This document shows positions 12,756-22,879 of a stretch of 64,000 bases of DNA, in pieces. The notes beneath the pieces are model-generated. The model saw only the letters and a list, made by a program, of their open reading frames with translations, searched no databases and was not told the DNA's origin. This stretch comes from Harmothoe impar. Lineage: Eukaryota > Annelida > Polychaeta > Phyllodocida > Polynoidae. Within the stretch, counting starts at the first letter, position 1; each line of letters opens with the position of its first letter. Location: assembly GCA_947462335.1 (NCBI GenBank), contig OX381714.1:21300618-21364617 (forward strand), written 5' to 3'. The position numbers were made by a program, and so were the translations under genes.

Positions 12756-13145
12756 TTGTTGTCATTGTGCTTGAATGCAGTCCTTGGGAGTCTACCTGCA
12801 AGGGGTGCATTCACGCATCATGCTGACCCTACAGGGTTAAGACACACCGGAAGGGTCAGTATAACACGCAGTGGTGAGTTACCCCCAGAACTGCGTTGGT
12901 GCATTACGACAAGGGACACCCCTTTAATGCAGCATGCCATCCTTAAAGGGTGTATACAACTCAAAAAGTATTGATTACATATCATAAAATGGGTAGCAGG
13001 GGTGTGTCTACATCAGTACCAGGGGGTATTAACAGCACAGTAGGAGCACATTGATTGTAGAGGTGAGCAACTGCACCGCTCCCCAGCAAACTGGCGCCAC
13101 CCTGTGTGATGATTGGTGATGCATGGTGAGCATATTTTGCGTGAT
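12756..13145 (+). repeat. Continuation of the ancient duplication, copy B
   Basis: Matches about 50,480-50,760. Landmarks are GAATGCAGTCCT, CATCCTTAAAGGG and AGCACAGTAGGAGCA in the same order. The CCTTAAAGGGT word is also found in every unit of the 70-bp satellite at 42 kb, so the satellite monomer may derive from this repeat family. Confidence 0.55.
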
Positions 13146-13149
13146 CACG

Positions 13150-13470
13150 CAATGAGTCATCCTGAGCCACTCCTTGTCAAGTCTCACTCAGTACCAAGCA
13201 TCCTCACTCATTTTACAAGAATCAGTGTGTGAGTCTGTGTGGCTTTGCTCCGCTACCTGTCAGCTCTCACTCGGTATCACGCATCCTCACTCATTTTACT
13301 AGAGCTGTGTGAGGGCAATGCGTGGCTATGAGCCACTACCTGTCAAGTCTCACTCAGCATCACTCAGGCTAACCCATGCACCTAAAGGTGGTTATGACGC
13401 ATGTGTCATGATGTGTCATTCCCTGTCAGCTCTCACTCAGAGTGGTGCATTATCACCATGATTTCAGCAT
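13150..13470 (+). repeat. 83-bp tandem repeat, about 4 units
   Basis: The word TCTCACTC recurs at 13,182, 13,265, 13,348 and 13,431, a constant 83-bp spacing. Each unit contains a CTGTCAGCTCTCACTC-like core. A detached unit sits at about 13,915-13,980, after 450 bp of unrelated AT-rich sequence. Confidence 0.8.
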
Positions 13471-13910
13471 TAAGAGACTACGGAAATTGTATGGACTGAT
13501 ATTGCTTATAGTTTGCAGAGATGGTGTATCAGTTAAATGTTATTTTTAGTGACCTCAGCCCATAACCAACCTGTTTACTTATATGACTGTAAACATATGT
13601 AAAGAGGGAACATAATGATAGTTGATAATAGTGTATCTAGAGTAATATTTGAGGCAAAAAAGAGGATTACTTTTCTCTATGGGGCATAGCACTGAATAGA
13701 TATCATTTACATCTTACACAGTATTTAGACATTGATTGACTTGGGTCTTACAAGAATCTAAAAATATGATGATCAGTGACCAACATGGGCCCATATAATC
13801 ATGAGAAACAGTTAAGAACTCTTGATAACAGGCTAATACATTATGCTGCAGGTGGTGATAATAGGGGCAGATGCCATATCTGAACAAGCATGGCAGGTTC
13901 TGACACACGT
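13471..13910. other. AT-rich spacer splitting the 83-bp array
   Basis: About 440 bp of AT-rich sequence between the last contiguous 83-bp unit and a detached one. It may be an insertion, but I could not identify inverted ends or a target duplication. Confidence 0.35.
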
Positions 13911-13994
13911 GTGACTATGAGTCACTCCCTGTCAGCTCTCACTCAGCATGACACATCATCACCCACAATGACACACTATATGGGTTTCCTGAGT

Positions 13995-14039
13995 TCTGAT
14001 TGGTCCATTTCAAATTTCCCGCCATTTCCTTTGTTCTCA
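13995..14039 (+). promoter_or_regulatory. Candidate core promoter of the 14-kb transcript
   Basis: Contains ATTGG (inverted CCAAT box) at about 14,000 and TTTCCCGCC, a match to the E2F consensus, at about 14,015. These lie just upstream of the candidate first exon. Such elements commonly drive TATA-less promoters. The motif matches are real; promoter function is inference. Confidence 0.3.
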
Positions 14040-14040
14040 G

Positions 14041-14545
14041 TCCATAGCACCTAGCATTCACAACAGACAGGCAGAGACAGGCAAGGAGAACAGATGTCAG
14101 GTGGGTTGTCCTACAGTATACCTAGTGTTATTTGTACATACAGATGATTGTGAATTTTACTGTAGCATAAACTACTACAGTCTTTTATGTCTTAACTCTT
14201 CTCTAATATTCTGTTTTTAATTTATTGCAGAATATGCAGACAGGTAGAAACAGGCAAGGAGAACAGATATGTAGCCTAAGGTGGGTTGTCTTCCAGTACT
14301 TCCAGTGTTATTTGGACTAGATAATTGTGAATTCTACAGAGGCATAAACTAATATTGTTTATTATGTCAGTGTTCATGTCTAATGTCTTCTATATAATTC
14401 ATTTCAGAATAAAAGAATTTCACAGAATCTATAGAGGAGGACAATGGAGCCAACTATGGAGAAATAACTATCCAAGAAACCCTCACATGGAAACAGGATC
14501 AACAGTTTAATTGATGTTATCAATAAAGTTAAATATTTGATAAAC
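14041..14545 (+). ncRNA. Candidate spliced non-coding transcript (three exons)
   Basis: Three short blocks are bounded by consensus splice signals. Block 1 (about 14,041-14,100) ends CAG|GTGGGT. Block 2 (14,231-14,280) follows ATTTATTGCAG and ends AAG|GTGGGT. Block 3 starts at 14,408 after ATTTCAG and contains the polyadenylation signal AATAAA at 14,522-14,527. Blocks 1 and 2 with their introns are a tandem duplication of exactly 180 bp between donors. Upstream lie CCAAT and E2F-like motifs. Joined, the blocks contain only tiny ORFs, so if transcribed it is probably a lncRNA. It could equally be a decoy in repeat DNA; no homology supports it. Confidence 0.35.
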
Positions 14546-14570
14546 AAAATAGGGTCCCCTCCTGGTGAGA

Positions 14571-14800
14571 CATCATGACACATGTGTGAGTGCTGGTGAG
14601 GCTGTGTCATGACATGTGTGTGAGTGCTGGTGAAGCTGTGTTAAAACATATGTGTGAGTGCTGGTGAGGTTGTGTTATGACACATGTGTGAGTGCTGGTG
14701 AGGTTGAGTCATGACTCATGTGTGAGGCCTTGTCAGGCTGTGTTATATCACACTTGTGTCAGTGCTGGTGAGGCTGTGTTATAACACTATATGACTCATT
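14571..14800 (+). repeat. 34-bp tandem repeat, about 6-7 units
   Basis: The word TGAGTGCTGG occurs at 14,587, 14,621, 14,655 and 14,689, exactly 34 bp apart, with degraded units after. Each unit carries a small palindrome around ATGACACATGTGTGA. Confidence 0.85.
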
Positions 14801-16100
14801 TCTGATTCAACCAACGCAGGTGTGAGGGGCTCACACATAGTCACTCAAACTGACTTCAATTTGCTGGGTCCATGTGAGCAAATGGATGGAAGGAGATTAA
14901 CCATTTGAGGACCGCACACGGCTTTTATGCGGTATAACCTTTTGTCACATTAAGCTTTAATCCTATTGGGTGGACCACTACTGCAGGACAGGCATGATTC
15001 GCGCATACATTGGTAACGAATTACTCACCAGAGCTGCATTGGTGTTTCTGAAAACAAAAGAGCATGATCCATCATGCTTCCAGTAAAGGGTACGTGCGGA
15101 TTAAGTAACATGAATTAGAAATGTGCGAGTAACACACGGAAAGTATATGAACTGTTAAATGATATGAGGTATCAACACATAGCCTGCGGGGATGCAGCCA
15201 GTCTAGCATTGAGCGTCAGTTTGAAATTGAGACTTGCTATAGTTAATCTGTAAATTACTATGTGTGTATGCAGCCGTGTAATTTTTAAGCACCGACCACT
15301 GGAAAAAACCTGGACATCGATCCTTGTCAAGGGAATATGTAAGTGAAACATCTATAATATATTCTCATTGAGACTATACACATTTTACTACTAGCATTTA
15401 GCACCTCATGTTGAGTAAAAAGATATGCACTAAGTATTTCTTACAGCAGCAAAATTCCCTCTTGCTGTAGATTTGATGGTGATAAATTACAAATTCTCCT
15501 TGTCTTTTAGCACATGAGATTAGAAAAAAAACCTTCATGATCATAGGTCCCATCAGGTATGTCGGAAATTAGGTCTGAAAGATGGTGTTTGGTCTGCATT
15601 GCCATACTTTGTAGTGTCCATTCTCATCCCCACACCGTCACCACCCTCGTTACTGGCGAGTAGGGACTATGGGCTAAGAGGGTATTACTGAAAGTTGAGA
15701 GGTGGGGGAGATGTCATTCATGACTGATGTCCCTATCACAAACACTGTTAACACTGCAGACTGGAGGGGGATAGGTTAGGACGGGCTGCCATCAGCTTGG
15801 TGTTTGGGTGTGTCAGACTGTGATGAGTCGTACCCAAATTTGACAGGAGGGCCAGCTTCCGGCAGCATTATTACGTGGTTGGGCCATGGGCTTTGGGAAC
15901 GAGACCCCTTCTCTGCACGGGAGTCCTGCCCAGGCCCTTCCTCTGCAGAAGGTGTTGCCACCCTTGACAGACCTGTCAGGGGTGTCCAGTGGGTTCCTGA
16001 ATGCTGGGTCAGGCCCTGCAGACGACCTTGGTTGGAGGTGACCTTGGCTGGAGAGGGGAGACGGCGGCCACTACTAGGTACTAGGATATGTTAATCCCGT
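14801..16100 (+). repeat. Distal part of the ancient duplication, copy B
   Basis: Patchy colinear matches to 50,850-52,420. Examples are AAGTAACATGAATTAGAAAT against AAGACACATGAATAAGATAT, a TTTTAGCAC(A/C)T block, and ATGACTGATGTCCCTATCA near 15,720 against 52,364. The open frames near 15,780-16,090 are not conserved in the other copy, so I do not call them genes. Confidence 0.5.
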
Positions 16101-17020
16101 ATATTGCCTCCCCCCTCTGTGCCCGTGTATATGCCTGTCTACAGACACATAGATTAGATAATATAAATATTATATAATGTCTACTCTATCAAAGTATGTT
16201 GGTTCACTTCTGTGCTGTATGTGTGCCTAATACACATTAGAAGGTTAGGGGCACACCTTCTATGCTTTCTGACGATAATATCATTATGGTCTGAAAGCTT
16301 CTATTTGAATACTAGAAATACTTTTGCTTGCCCCAAGCACTTCGTTATAACCATATTTTACTGTACACAAATCATAATGTACTCACCAGCTATTCTACCC
16401 TTTAAATTGGCGGTACCCTCTGATGTTTATGTTTTATTGATTATGTTAATATGGCAGTTAGGTAGAAAATAGATATAGCCCCTGGGTGGCTTCAATGTCA
16501 TGGGGTGTAAGGCATAGATAATGTCAAGGGCTGGCCATGTCTAAGCAAAGAATTGTTTACCGTGGGTCATATTACACGATGCCAAAGGCTGAGTTAGCTT
16601 TAAATAGCTAATGTGAAGTATGCTTTAAGACTATATTGAAGTTAAGTTTGATATTTGTATTGCCAATTAAAGTGGCATGGTCCGATTCTTTCCATATTTT
16701 AACATCTACTTAAATGTGTTCAAAATGGCATTCTAATATCATATTTGGAGGATGGGCCACAATGAAATATGGGCAATAATAGGCAATTATAAACATGGCC
16801 TTGCACTGACTGACATGACATGCCAAATAATGGTGTGTATTCCGCTGTCATATTTATAACAATAACGTTAGTCAATGTGGTCCAATGTAGCCCAGCAAAG
16901 ACGCCACTGCTGCTACCTACTACTACTTGGTATAATGCCACCATAGGGAATTCAAGATGGCTATCATATCTAAAACACCATCAGAGGCAATACAGGGGTT
17001 GAGGTTATTGCTTTTATCAA
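16101..17020. other. Gene-free stretch, nothing recognised
   Basis: AT-rich. Overlapping short ORFs on both strands around 16,720-17,000 show no family resemblance. Confidence 0.5.
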
Positions 17021-17024
17021 TGCA

Positions 17025-17150
17025 GTTGGCAGAATGATGATATTTGTAATAATAGACATGGTTTTAATTGTAAGCATCAAGCAGGCTTATGCTCCTATAA
17101 ACACTACTGGAGCGGCAAACCCCCCTGGCTACAGGTGAGACCGGATAACC
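17025..17150 (+). pseudogene. Possible remnant of a CCCH-finger gag
   Basis: One plus frame reads ICNNRHGFNC then KHQAGLCSYKHYW. Its spacing C-X7-C-X6-C-X3-H fits a CCCH zinc finger, and it runs on about 30 residues before a stop. It lies only about 200 bp upstream of a gag-like ORF that itself ends in a CCCH finger. It may be the tail of a second, decayed element of the same kind inserted head-to-tail. The match is short and could be chance. Confidence 0.25.
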
Positions 17151-17283
17151 TGGACCGGGCTGCCACCTGGAGGTGTGGTTTGGAACTGTTCTAGGAACCG
17201 GTACCATTATTGACATTTGAATCCAGTAGCCCTCCACCACTCACACTGTGCGGTTCGGTGGGACATTTTCTTGACATGGTAAA

Positions 17284-18870
17284 ATGTCGGCAAGAAAGCT
17301 ACAGAGGTGCTCTGAATGCAAGGAGGATCACCCTCCAAAGGGTGGCAAGAAATGTCCGTATGTGGAATTTGCAAAGGGTGCATGTTTTGCGGCAACACAG
17401 AGCAGGGAGGAGTGGGAACTCTACATTGACGCAGCGGTGATCGCAAGTGACAGTGCGGAGTACCTGGGAAAGGTACCCCAACCTAAGGAGTCAGGTTCCC
17501 CCATGGTAATGGATCAGTCATTACTGAGGGAGTTTATGTCAGAGTGCAGGGAGTCCCGGATTGCTATGCAGCAGCAAGTGGCGGTCATGGCGGGGCTGGT
17601 TGAAGGGGTCACGGGGCTGAAGATCGGCCAAGGTGTCATGGCGCCGGCTGTGGCGGGAAAAGCGCAGCCCAAATTTCAGCCCACCAAAAACCCTTTCAGT
17701 CGTATATCTAGTCAGTCCGGTCGGCCAGCAGATTCCTCCAGACTATGGCAGCGCAAAGAGGATTCTTCTGCTGACATTAATTCTGACACTCAGGGGGAGG
17801 AGAACCCAGGTGCCGGTGAAGAAGAAGGTGCAGGCTTGGAGGCAGGAGCCGACAACCCGGCGGTGTACAATTTGTTGGGCAATCTGTTGGGCAGCAGAGT
17901 CGGGCATAAAAGAGGTGGGACTGTGGTAGGGAATCGTTATCTACCGGTACATGGCAAAGGTGCCCCCACCCATAGTGCCATGTATGCCCCCTCCTCAGTG
18001 ACTCAGCAGCAGAGGCTACATCTTCAGCGCCAGCAACACCAACAACAGCAACACCAGGATCCGGTATTGGACCCGGTATTGGAGCAGATTCAGGAGATCC
18101 TTCATCAGGAGGAGCAGGAGGACCAGAACCCCTTGTTGGCCCAACTGCAAGGTTACCTTCAACGAGGCGCGGGGCATCAACCTACGTTCGTCATCTCTGA
18201 AAAATCAACCAAACGTAGGTACATTACATTTGATTTGGAACCACACATGGACTTTGACAAAATCAAGAATCCATCCATTCATGAGGTTATTTCAGCTAGT
18301 CTGGGGTTGGAGGCTAGTATTGGTTTAACTGGTGAAAACACCTACAATTACGGTAGACATATCAAGTTCATGTTGGATAAAGTAAATATCTATGATCACT
18401 CCAGGTTGATCAAATACGACATGGCCATGAGGGACAGGGGGGAGATTCATGGTCTAGATTCATTCTGCTATGGGGACCATGAGATTTGGATGAAACACAT
18501 TGGCCCAGAAGGTTTAAGCAGGTCAGGCAGGGATGAAGATTGGGGTGGTCATCAAGGCCAGGATAGATCTAGGAACAGGAACAGAAATGGTAGGGGCAGA
18601 GGTAGGGGCTCTTATCAATCCCAGGATAGCTGGGGGGGTCAGGGGGGCCACCCAGGAGGTTACAACCATAATTATGGTCAAGGGTATAACCAGGGATATG
18701 GTCAGGGCCATAACCAGGGCCAGTATGGGCCAGGCAACCGCAGGATAGTTTGTAATGAGTACAACAGTCCCCAGGGGTGCAGGTTTGTTAACTGTAGGTT
18801 TCCCCACTTGTGCAAGACATGTGGTGGGGAACACCCTATAGGGAAGTGTAAAGACCAAAGTAAAGACTAG
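17284..18870 (+). CDS. Gag-like protein of a DIRS/Ngaro-type retroelement
   Basis: An intact 528-codon ORF starting ATGTCGGCAAG. The N-terminus has a Cys/His cluster (RCSECKEDHPPKGGKKC). Residues about 60-230 are low-complexity. Gln-rich runs follow at about 240-290. A globular block at about 305-400 includes RYITFDLE and DHEIWMKHIG. Next come an RGRG-type Arg/Gly stretch and an Asn/Gly/Tyr/Gln prion-like segment (NYGQGYNQGYGQG). The end carries two zinc motifs: CCCH (C-X8-C-X4-C-X3-H) and a CCHC knuckle (CKTCGGEHPIGKC). The CCCH-plus-knuckle end is typical of nucleic-acid-binding gag proteins of tyrosine-recombinase retroelements in invertebrates. No reverse transcriptase, tyrosine recombinase or terminal repeats are present nearby, so the element is truncated or the ORF is a lone or domesticated gag. 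Confidence 0.6.
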   Translation: MSARKLQRCSECKEDHPPKGGKKCPYVEFAKGACFAATQSREEWELYIDAAVIASDSAEYLGKVPQPKESGSPMVMDQSLLREFMSECRESRIAMQQQVAVMAGLVEGVTGLKIGQGVMAPAVAGKAQPKFQPTKNPFSRISSQSGRPADSSRLWQRKEDSSADINSDTQGEENPGAGEEEGAGLEAGADNPAVYNLLGNLLGSRVGHKRGGTVVGNRYLPVHGKGAPTHSAMYAPSSVTQQQRLHLQRQQHQQQQHQDPVLDPVLEQIQEILHQEEQEDQNPLLAQLQGYLQRGAGHQPTFVISEKSTKRRYITFDLEPHMDFDKIKNPSIHEVISASLGLEASIGLTGENTYNYGRHIKFMLDKVNIYDHSRLIKYDMAMRDRGEIHGLDSFCYGDHEIWMKHIGPEGLSRSGRDEDWGGHQGQDRSRNRNRNGRGRGRGSYQSQDSWGGQGGHPGGYNHNYGQGYNQGYGQGHNQGQYGPGNRRIVCNEYNSPQGCRFVNCRFPHLCKTCGGEHPIGKCKDQSKD

Positions 18871-18891
18871 GATGAGGCGGCCCTGGAGTCT

Positions 18892-19311
18892 GTGGTCAGT
18901 AGGGACCCAGGTGCTAGTAGGGGTAGGATAGTTGCATCTAAAGTTAGTAGGGTCGAGAGTGAGGAGTGTCAGGTATATAAAAATGCCAGTGGTAAAACTG
19001 TTTCGGTGGATATTCCGAATTATGTCAGTGGTGAAACTGTTTCGGTAAATAGCATGTCACCTTTTCGAAAAGGGGGCGTGGTCGGGTTGGTTGGTTGTTG
19101 TCTCGGCGGCTCCCCTCGGGAGTGTGGACGCCCAAATTCCTGCGCAGAGGTTGTGGATGGGGTAAAACCCAATCCTCCCGACACGGTCTCGCAATGTGAG
19201 GTGCCTAACCCGGGCTCTGTCCATTGCGTTCCTTGTTTTAATTCAGAAAATCATCGAATTCTTAGGTTTTCAAAGGATAACCTCATTAAAATTCAAGATG
19301 GCTGCCATTAA
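18892..19311 (+). CDS. Unrecognised 139-codon ORF after the gag-like ORF
   Basis: Begins 21 bp after the stop of the gag-like ORF in a different frame. It contains two similar short segments (SGKTVSVDIP and SGETVSVNSM) encoded by a small direct repeat, and several Cys residues. No reverse-transcriptase or protease motif is visible. It may be the decayed start of a second retroelement ORF or simply an open stretch in the element's tail. I do not recognise it. Confidence 0.2.
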   Translation: MVSRDPGASRGRIVASKVSRVESEECQVYKNASGKTVSVDIPNYVSGETVSVNSMSPFRKGGVVGLVGCCLGGSPRECGRPNSCAEVVDGVKPNPPDTVSQCEVPNPGSVHCVPCFNSENHRILRFSKDNLIKIQDGCH

Positions 19312-19904
19312 TGTCCCCAAAAGTAACATTGTAATCCTTGATCCCAGAAATGTATATTTAGCATTTGGAATCATGATTCTAAGTTGATTAGAAGGGGAGA
19401 CACATGATTTAGAAATATTCAGTGGCGGCCATCTTGGAAGATGGCTGCCATAATGGCTACAGTCTATATCTGCAATGGCCCTTGATTTATAAATCATGTC
19501 TATGGTCTCAGGGATATGTATGCCAAAATTCATAAATGATGCATTTTTTATCATTACCTAAATCTGGAGGCATTCCACCAGTTTAAGAAGATTCAGACTC
19601 ATTTTATGATATTCTAGCATAGCCAACATGCTATTTTGCCCATCTAATTATATGCTATTTCGATGCCTTAATAATTATGCAAAATTCGCGATGGCCCCTG
19701 GCAGATTTGGATTCTCTGGAAAAAACTGCATGATAATCACTTCTCAAAAGTTTGTCAACCATCTAGGTGAGTACTTTGTAGAAAATGACCTGTCTACATG
19801 AGTGTATACCATGTAATTTGATTTGACTAGTATGAAGTGAAATGCAGTGCTAACAGTTGAGTAAGGCCTCTTGGTGCATGGTTCGTATATGCTTAAAGTA
19901 TGCA
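19312..19904. other. Gene-free stretch, nothing recognised
   Basis: Contains the repeated phrase AAGATGGCTGCCAT at about 19,297 and 19,439. Otherwise unremarkable AT-rich DNA. Confidence 0.45.
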
Positions 19905-21262
19905 TAAACAGCCAAGGGTAATCCATGTAAATGGTATATTATAGGCGTCTTTATGTATAATCTTGCATTTTGAGTTAGCCTAGTCCTTTACAGTTAGCCT
20001 AGTACATGCAACACACAGACCTACACTGAGCGTGCTGTGGTAGAGATATGTGGATCAACAAGGGAAAAGGGACCTCCGCGGGGGATTTTTAGTACCAACT
20101 TTGGCCACCAGGGGGCTCCATATAGCCAACAATGTTCAAAATATCATGAAAATTGTTCTATACTACTTTTTGATGGAGAATACAATAAGCCACTTTAGAA
20201 AATTCCAACTTTAGTGAAAACCTTCCATATTTGAAATGTAAAAGAACGTTTTTGGGCCTAAATTGGTGTTTTTGCACTTTTTGGTTGCCATGGAAACATA
20301 ATTTTCATTCTAAATTGAATTTTTCAAGAAATTAATGATTACAGGCCCCACAAAAATTTCTATGCTGAAAACGGATTGTAAATCCCATTTTAAGATTAAA
20401 AGCTGTGACCAAATGTTTCAAAAAGTTTGGATATTTGGGAATTTTCATAATTATGCTAATTAGATAGAGGTATCTCTAAAACAAAGTAAGATAGAGCTTA
20501 TTGGCATTTGAGATTGGACAGTGCCCACACATATTCAAGGAGCCAGTTCTCAAAAACTAGAAGTGGTACCTGCTAATGAAATATATCACTGGAAAGCTGA
20601 TGACCTCAATTTTATAATTGAGTTTAACCTTTGGAGGACCCTTTTCCCTCGACTGTCCACATATACAGTTAGTGTATACAGCAGACAGTACCAGTATAGG
20701 CCTGGTGATTCTTGTGGGAACTAGCTGTATGTAGTGTTTGGTCATGTGGTCACCTGGATGACCGGACCACCACAGTGTCAGGCCTTTATACTAATACTAC
20801 CAACCCCCTTCTGACCATCTCTACCACAGCACGCTCAGTGTAGGCCTGTGATGCAACATGATTCTTGTTATGGGTCAATTCCTTCTCAATTATCTAGCTG
20901 GCCCTTCTTCTGTTATGCTTTACATGCACTATGTTATATCTCCATACCAATATGACTAATGCACTACCCATACACTGTAGGAACAGTACATACCGGTAGT
21001 TAGCTGATCACCTATGGTGGGTGGTTGTGTTTGTAAGCAAAACTATAGGGGGTGATTGGTATGGAGATATAACATAGTGCATCTAAAGCATAACAGAAGA
21101 AGGGCCAGCTGGATAATTGAGAAGGAATTGACCCATAACAAGGAACATGTTGCATGGACTAGGCTAACTATAAAGGACTAGGCTAACTCAAAATACAAGG
21201 TTGTACAAAAAGAAACCTACAATATACCATTTACATAGACTGCCCTTAGGCAGTGTGGCAGT
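19905..21262. mobile_element. Long foldback element, interrupted by another insertion
   Basis: The outer arm 19,905-20,012 is the inverted match of about 21,155-21,262; both carry ATGTAAATGGTATATT and two TTAGCCTAGT words. The inner arm 20,854-20,956 is the inverted match of 21,054-21,154. Together they make one palindrome with arms of about 200 bp and a spacer of about 97 bp (20,957-21,053). The left arm is split by the element at 20,013-20,853. A second, inverted copy of part of the spacer lies at about 22,788-22,855. No coding sequence. Confidence 0.75.
20013..20853. mobile_element. TIR element nested in the foldback
   Basis: 841-bp insertion. Its ends are inverted repeats of about 34 bp: CACAGACCTACACTGAGCG at the left, and the complement of CACAGGCCTACACTGAGCG at the right. 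It is flanked by ATGCAA on both sides (7 bp, ATGCAAC, if the first base is counted outside). Removing it restores the left arm of the surrounding palindrome, which dates it as the younger of the two. It encodes no transposase; superfamily not assigned. Confidence 0.7.
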
Positions 21263-22055
21263 GTGGCAGGTGTATACAAGCAATTCAAGGGCACATAGAG
21301 CACCATACCTTTATTCTACTTTATGCCACACTTGCAAGAGAGAACTAAAGAAATGACCCGACTGTATATAACATACAAAAGGTGAGAAAAACCCTCACCA
21401 CTAGTGTGGCATAAGTTAGTTAAACAACTCCAGACCCCTGTACTGAGGATAGTGACTTAGTCACGGCTGAGGATACTTGTCTGCGTCTCGTGATCAGCCT
21501 AGACTGTCATCATTATCCTACGTGCAGCGGCCTAGTAGTGGTTTAACTACTACTTATGGCCCATACTAGGCATTCACAACAGGGGTCTTCATATAGTTTT
21601 TCGGGTGCTATTCCAGTCAGATATTGGTATACTAGCGTTGAGGGTGAAGCCTTGAATTAGGTATATCTACACATACAGTTCATGCCAATTTAACTCGGCA
21701 ATGCCATGCAATAGATTGCAGTGTACTTGTGACAAGCACCCTCTCCCAATGCTGATAGTTTTTCATTGGAATTCCACATACCACTACACTGCCAAAAAGG
21801 CGTTTAGATCCGAAACACCATCCTGATAACAATCTTGCCCCGTATTTGTCCACATATTTAGACCAATAATGTGTTTAGCTCAGACCCTTTTACTTAGTTA
21901 GCCTAGTCATTTCTTGTCACAACAGACTTAGTTAGCCTAGTCACATCAATATAGTTAACCTAGTCTTCAATCTTTATTTCAGTCTGATTTCTCTATTATT
22001 GCATTAATTTAATGAGACTAACAGTCACCAACATGACCACATATACCTAAACTAA
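21263..22055. other. Gene-free stretch with TTAGCCTAGTC words
   Basis: No gene. The 11-bp word TTAGCCTAGTC or close variants occurs at about 21,900, 21,930 and 21,955. It also occurs in both arms of the foldback upstream and again at 22,568 and 22,630. Confidence 0.55.
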
Positions 22056-22357
22056 GGGAGTGGTCATTTTTTAACAACAGGGGGGGGGGGGGGTCGGTGG
22101 ATTTTCGCGCGAGCGGGTCGAAATTATTTGAGTCCCCCCCACGGTAGGGGTCAAAAGTTTTTTGGTCCCCCCCTCAGGCAGGTTGAAATTTAGCGCGGCT
22201 GACCCCTTTGAGCTATAGTAGGCCTAACGTGCGGGCTTTTTCGCTAAAAAGGGGTGCAATTTTTTTGGTCCCCCCCTCAAGAGGGGTCCAAATCTTTTTG
22301 GCCCCCCCCCCCCAAATCCACCAACCCCCCCCCTGTTGTTAAAAAATGACCACTCCC
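22056..22357. mobile_element. 302-bp MITE flanked by TAA (Harbinger-like)
   Basis: Terminal inverted repeats of about 30 bp begin GGGAGTGGTCATTTTTTAAC and continue into poly-G (left) or poly-C (right) runs. The direct repeat TAA flanks the element at 22,053-22,055 and 22,358-22,360. A 3-bp TWA duplication is characteristic of PIF/Harbinger. The interior is poly-G/poly-C rich. A related TIR fragment (AAAAAATGACCACTCCTTA) lies near 49,212. Confidence 0.75.
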
Positions 22358-22860
22358 TAAGATTCTACCAACTATCATGTAAGAATATCAAGTATTTACA
22401 CCACACATAGACAGAATCTATTAGCATTGCACTGTCGGCCATCATTGATCAGCTAACTATACATTCCAGGCCCAGTGTTTACAGAGCATAAGGGTCCTAA
22501 ACAGGCACTGAGTTGTCAATTTATACATGTATCATCATAGGTTCATCTATCCCCTTCACCAGTAACTTAGTTAGCCTAGTCATGTATTTTTAGTGACCCT
22601 AGTACTTGTTATGGAGGCCAATGTTGTTAGCCTAGTCATCCATATAATAAAATCATTATTTCCTGCTCTTATAGACCACTATACCCCAAAACCATTAGTG
22701 CACTATATTATACATGACCATAGCCACCAACACACAACTTTACAATGTTCAACCCCCTATAAATACTGTGCAATCACCCACTGTAGGTTTGCTTACAAAC
22801 ACAACCCCCCACCATAGGTGATGAGCTAACTATTGACTGTTCCTACAGTGATACTAGATG
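22358..22860. other. Gene-free stretch between MITE and LINE tail
   Basis: Contains an inverted copy (about 22,788-22,855) of the spacer of the foldback at 20.96-21.05 kb, and two TTAGCCTAGTC words. No gene. Confidence 0.5.
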
Positions 22861-22879
22861 TTCTATAGAAATACTCAGC

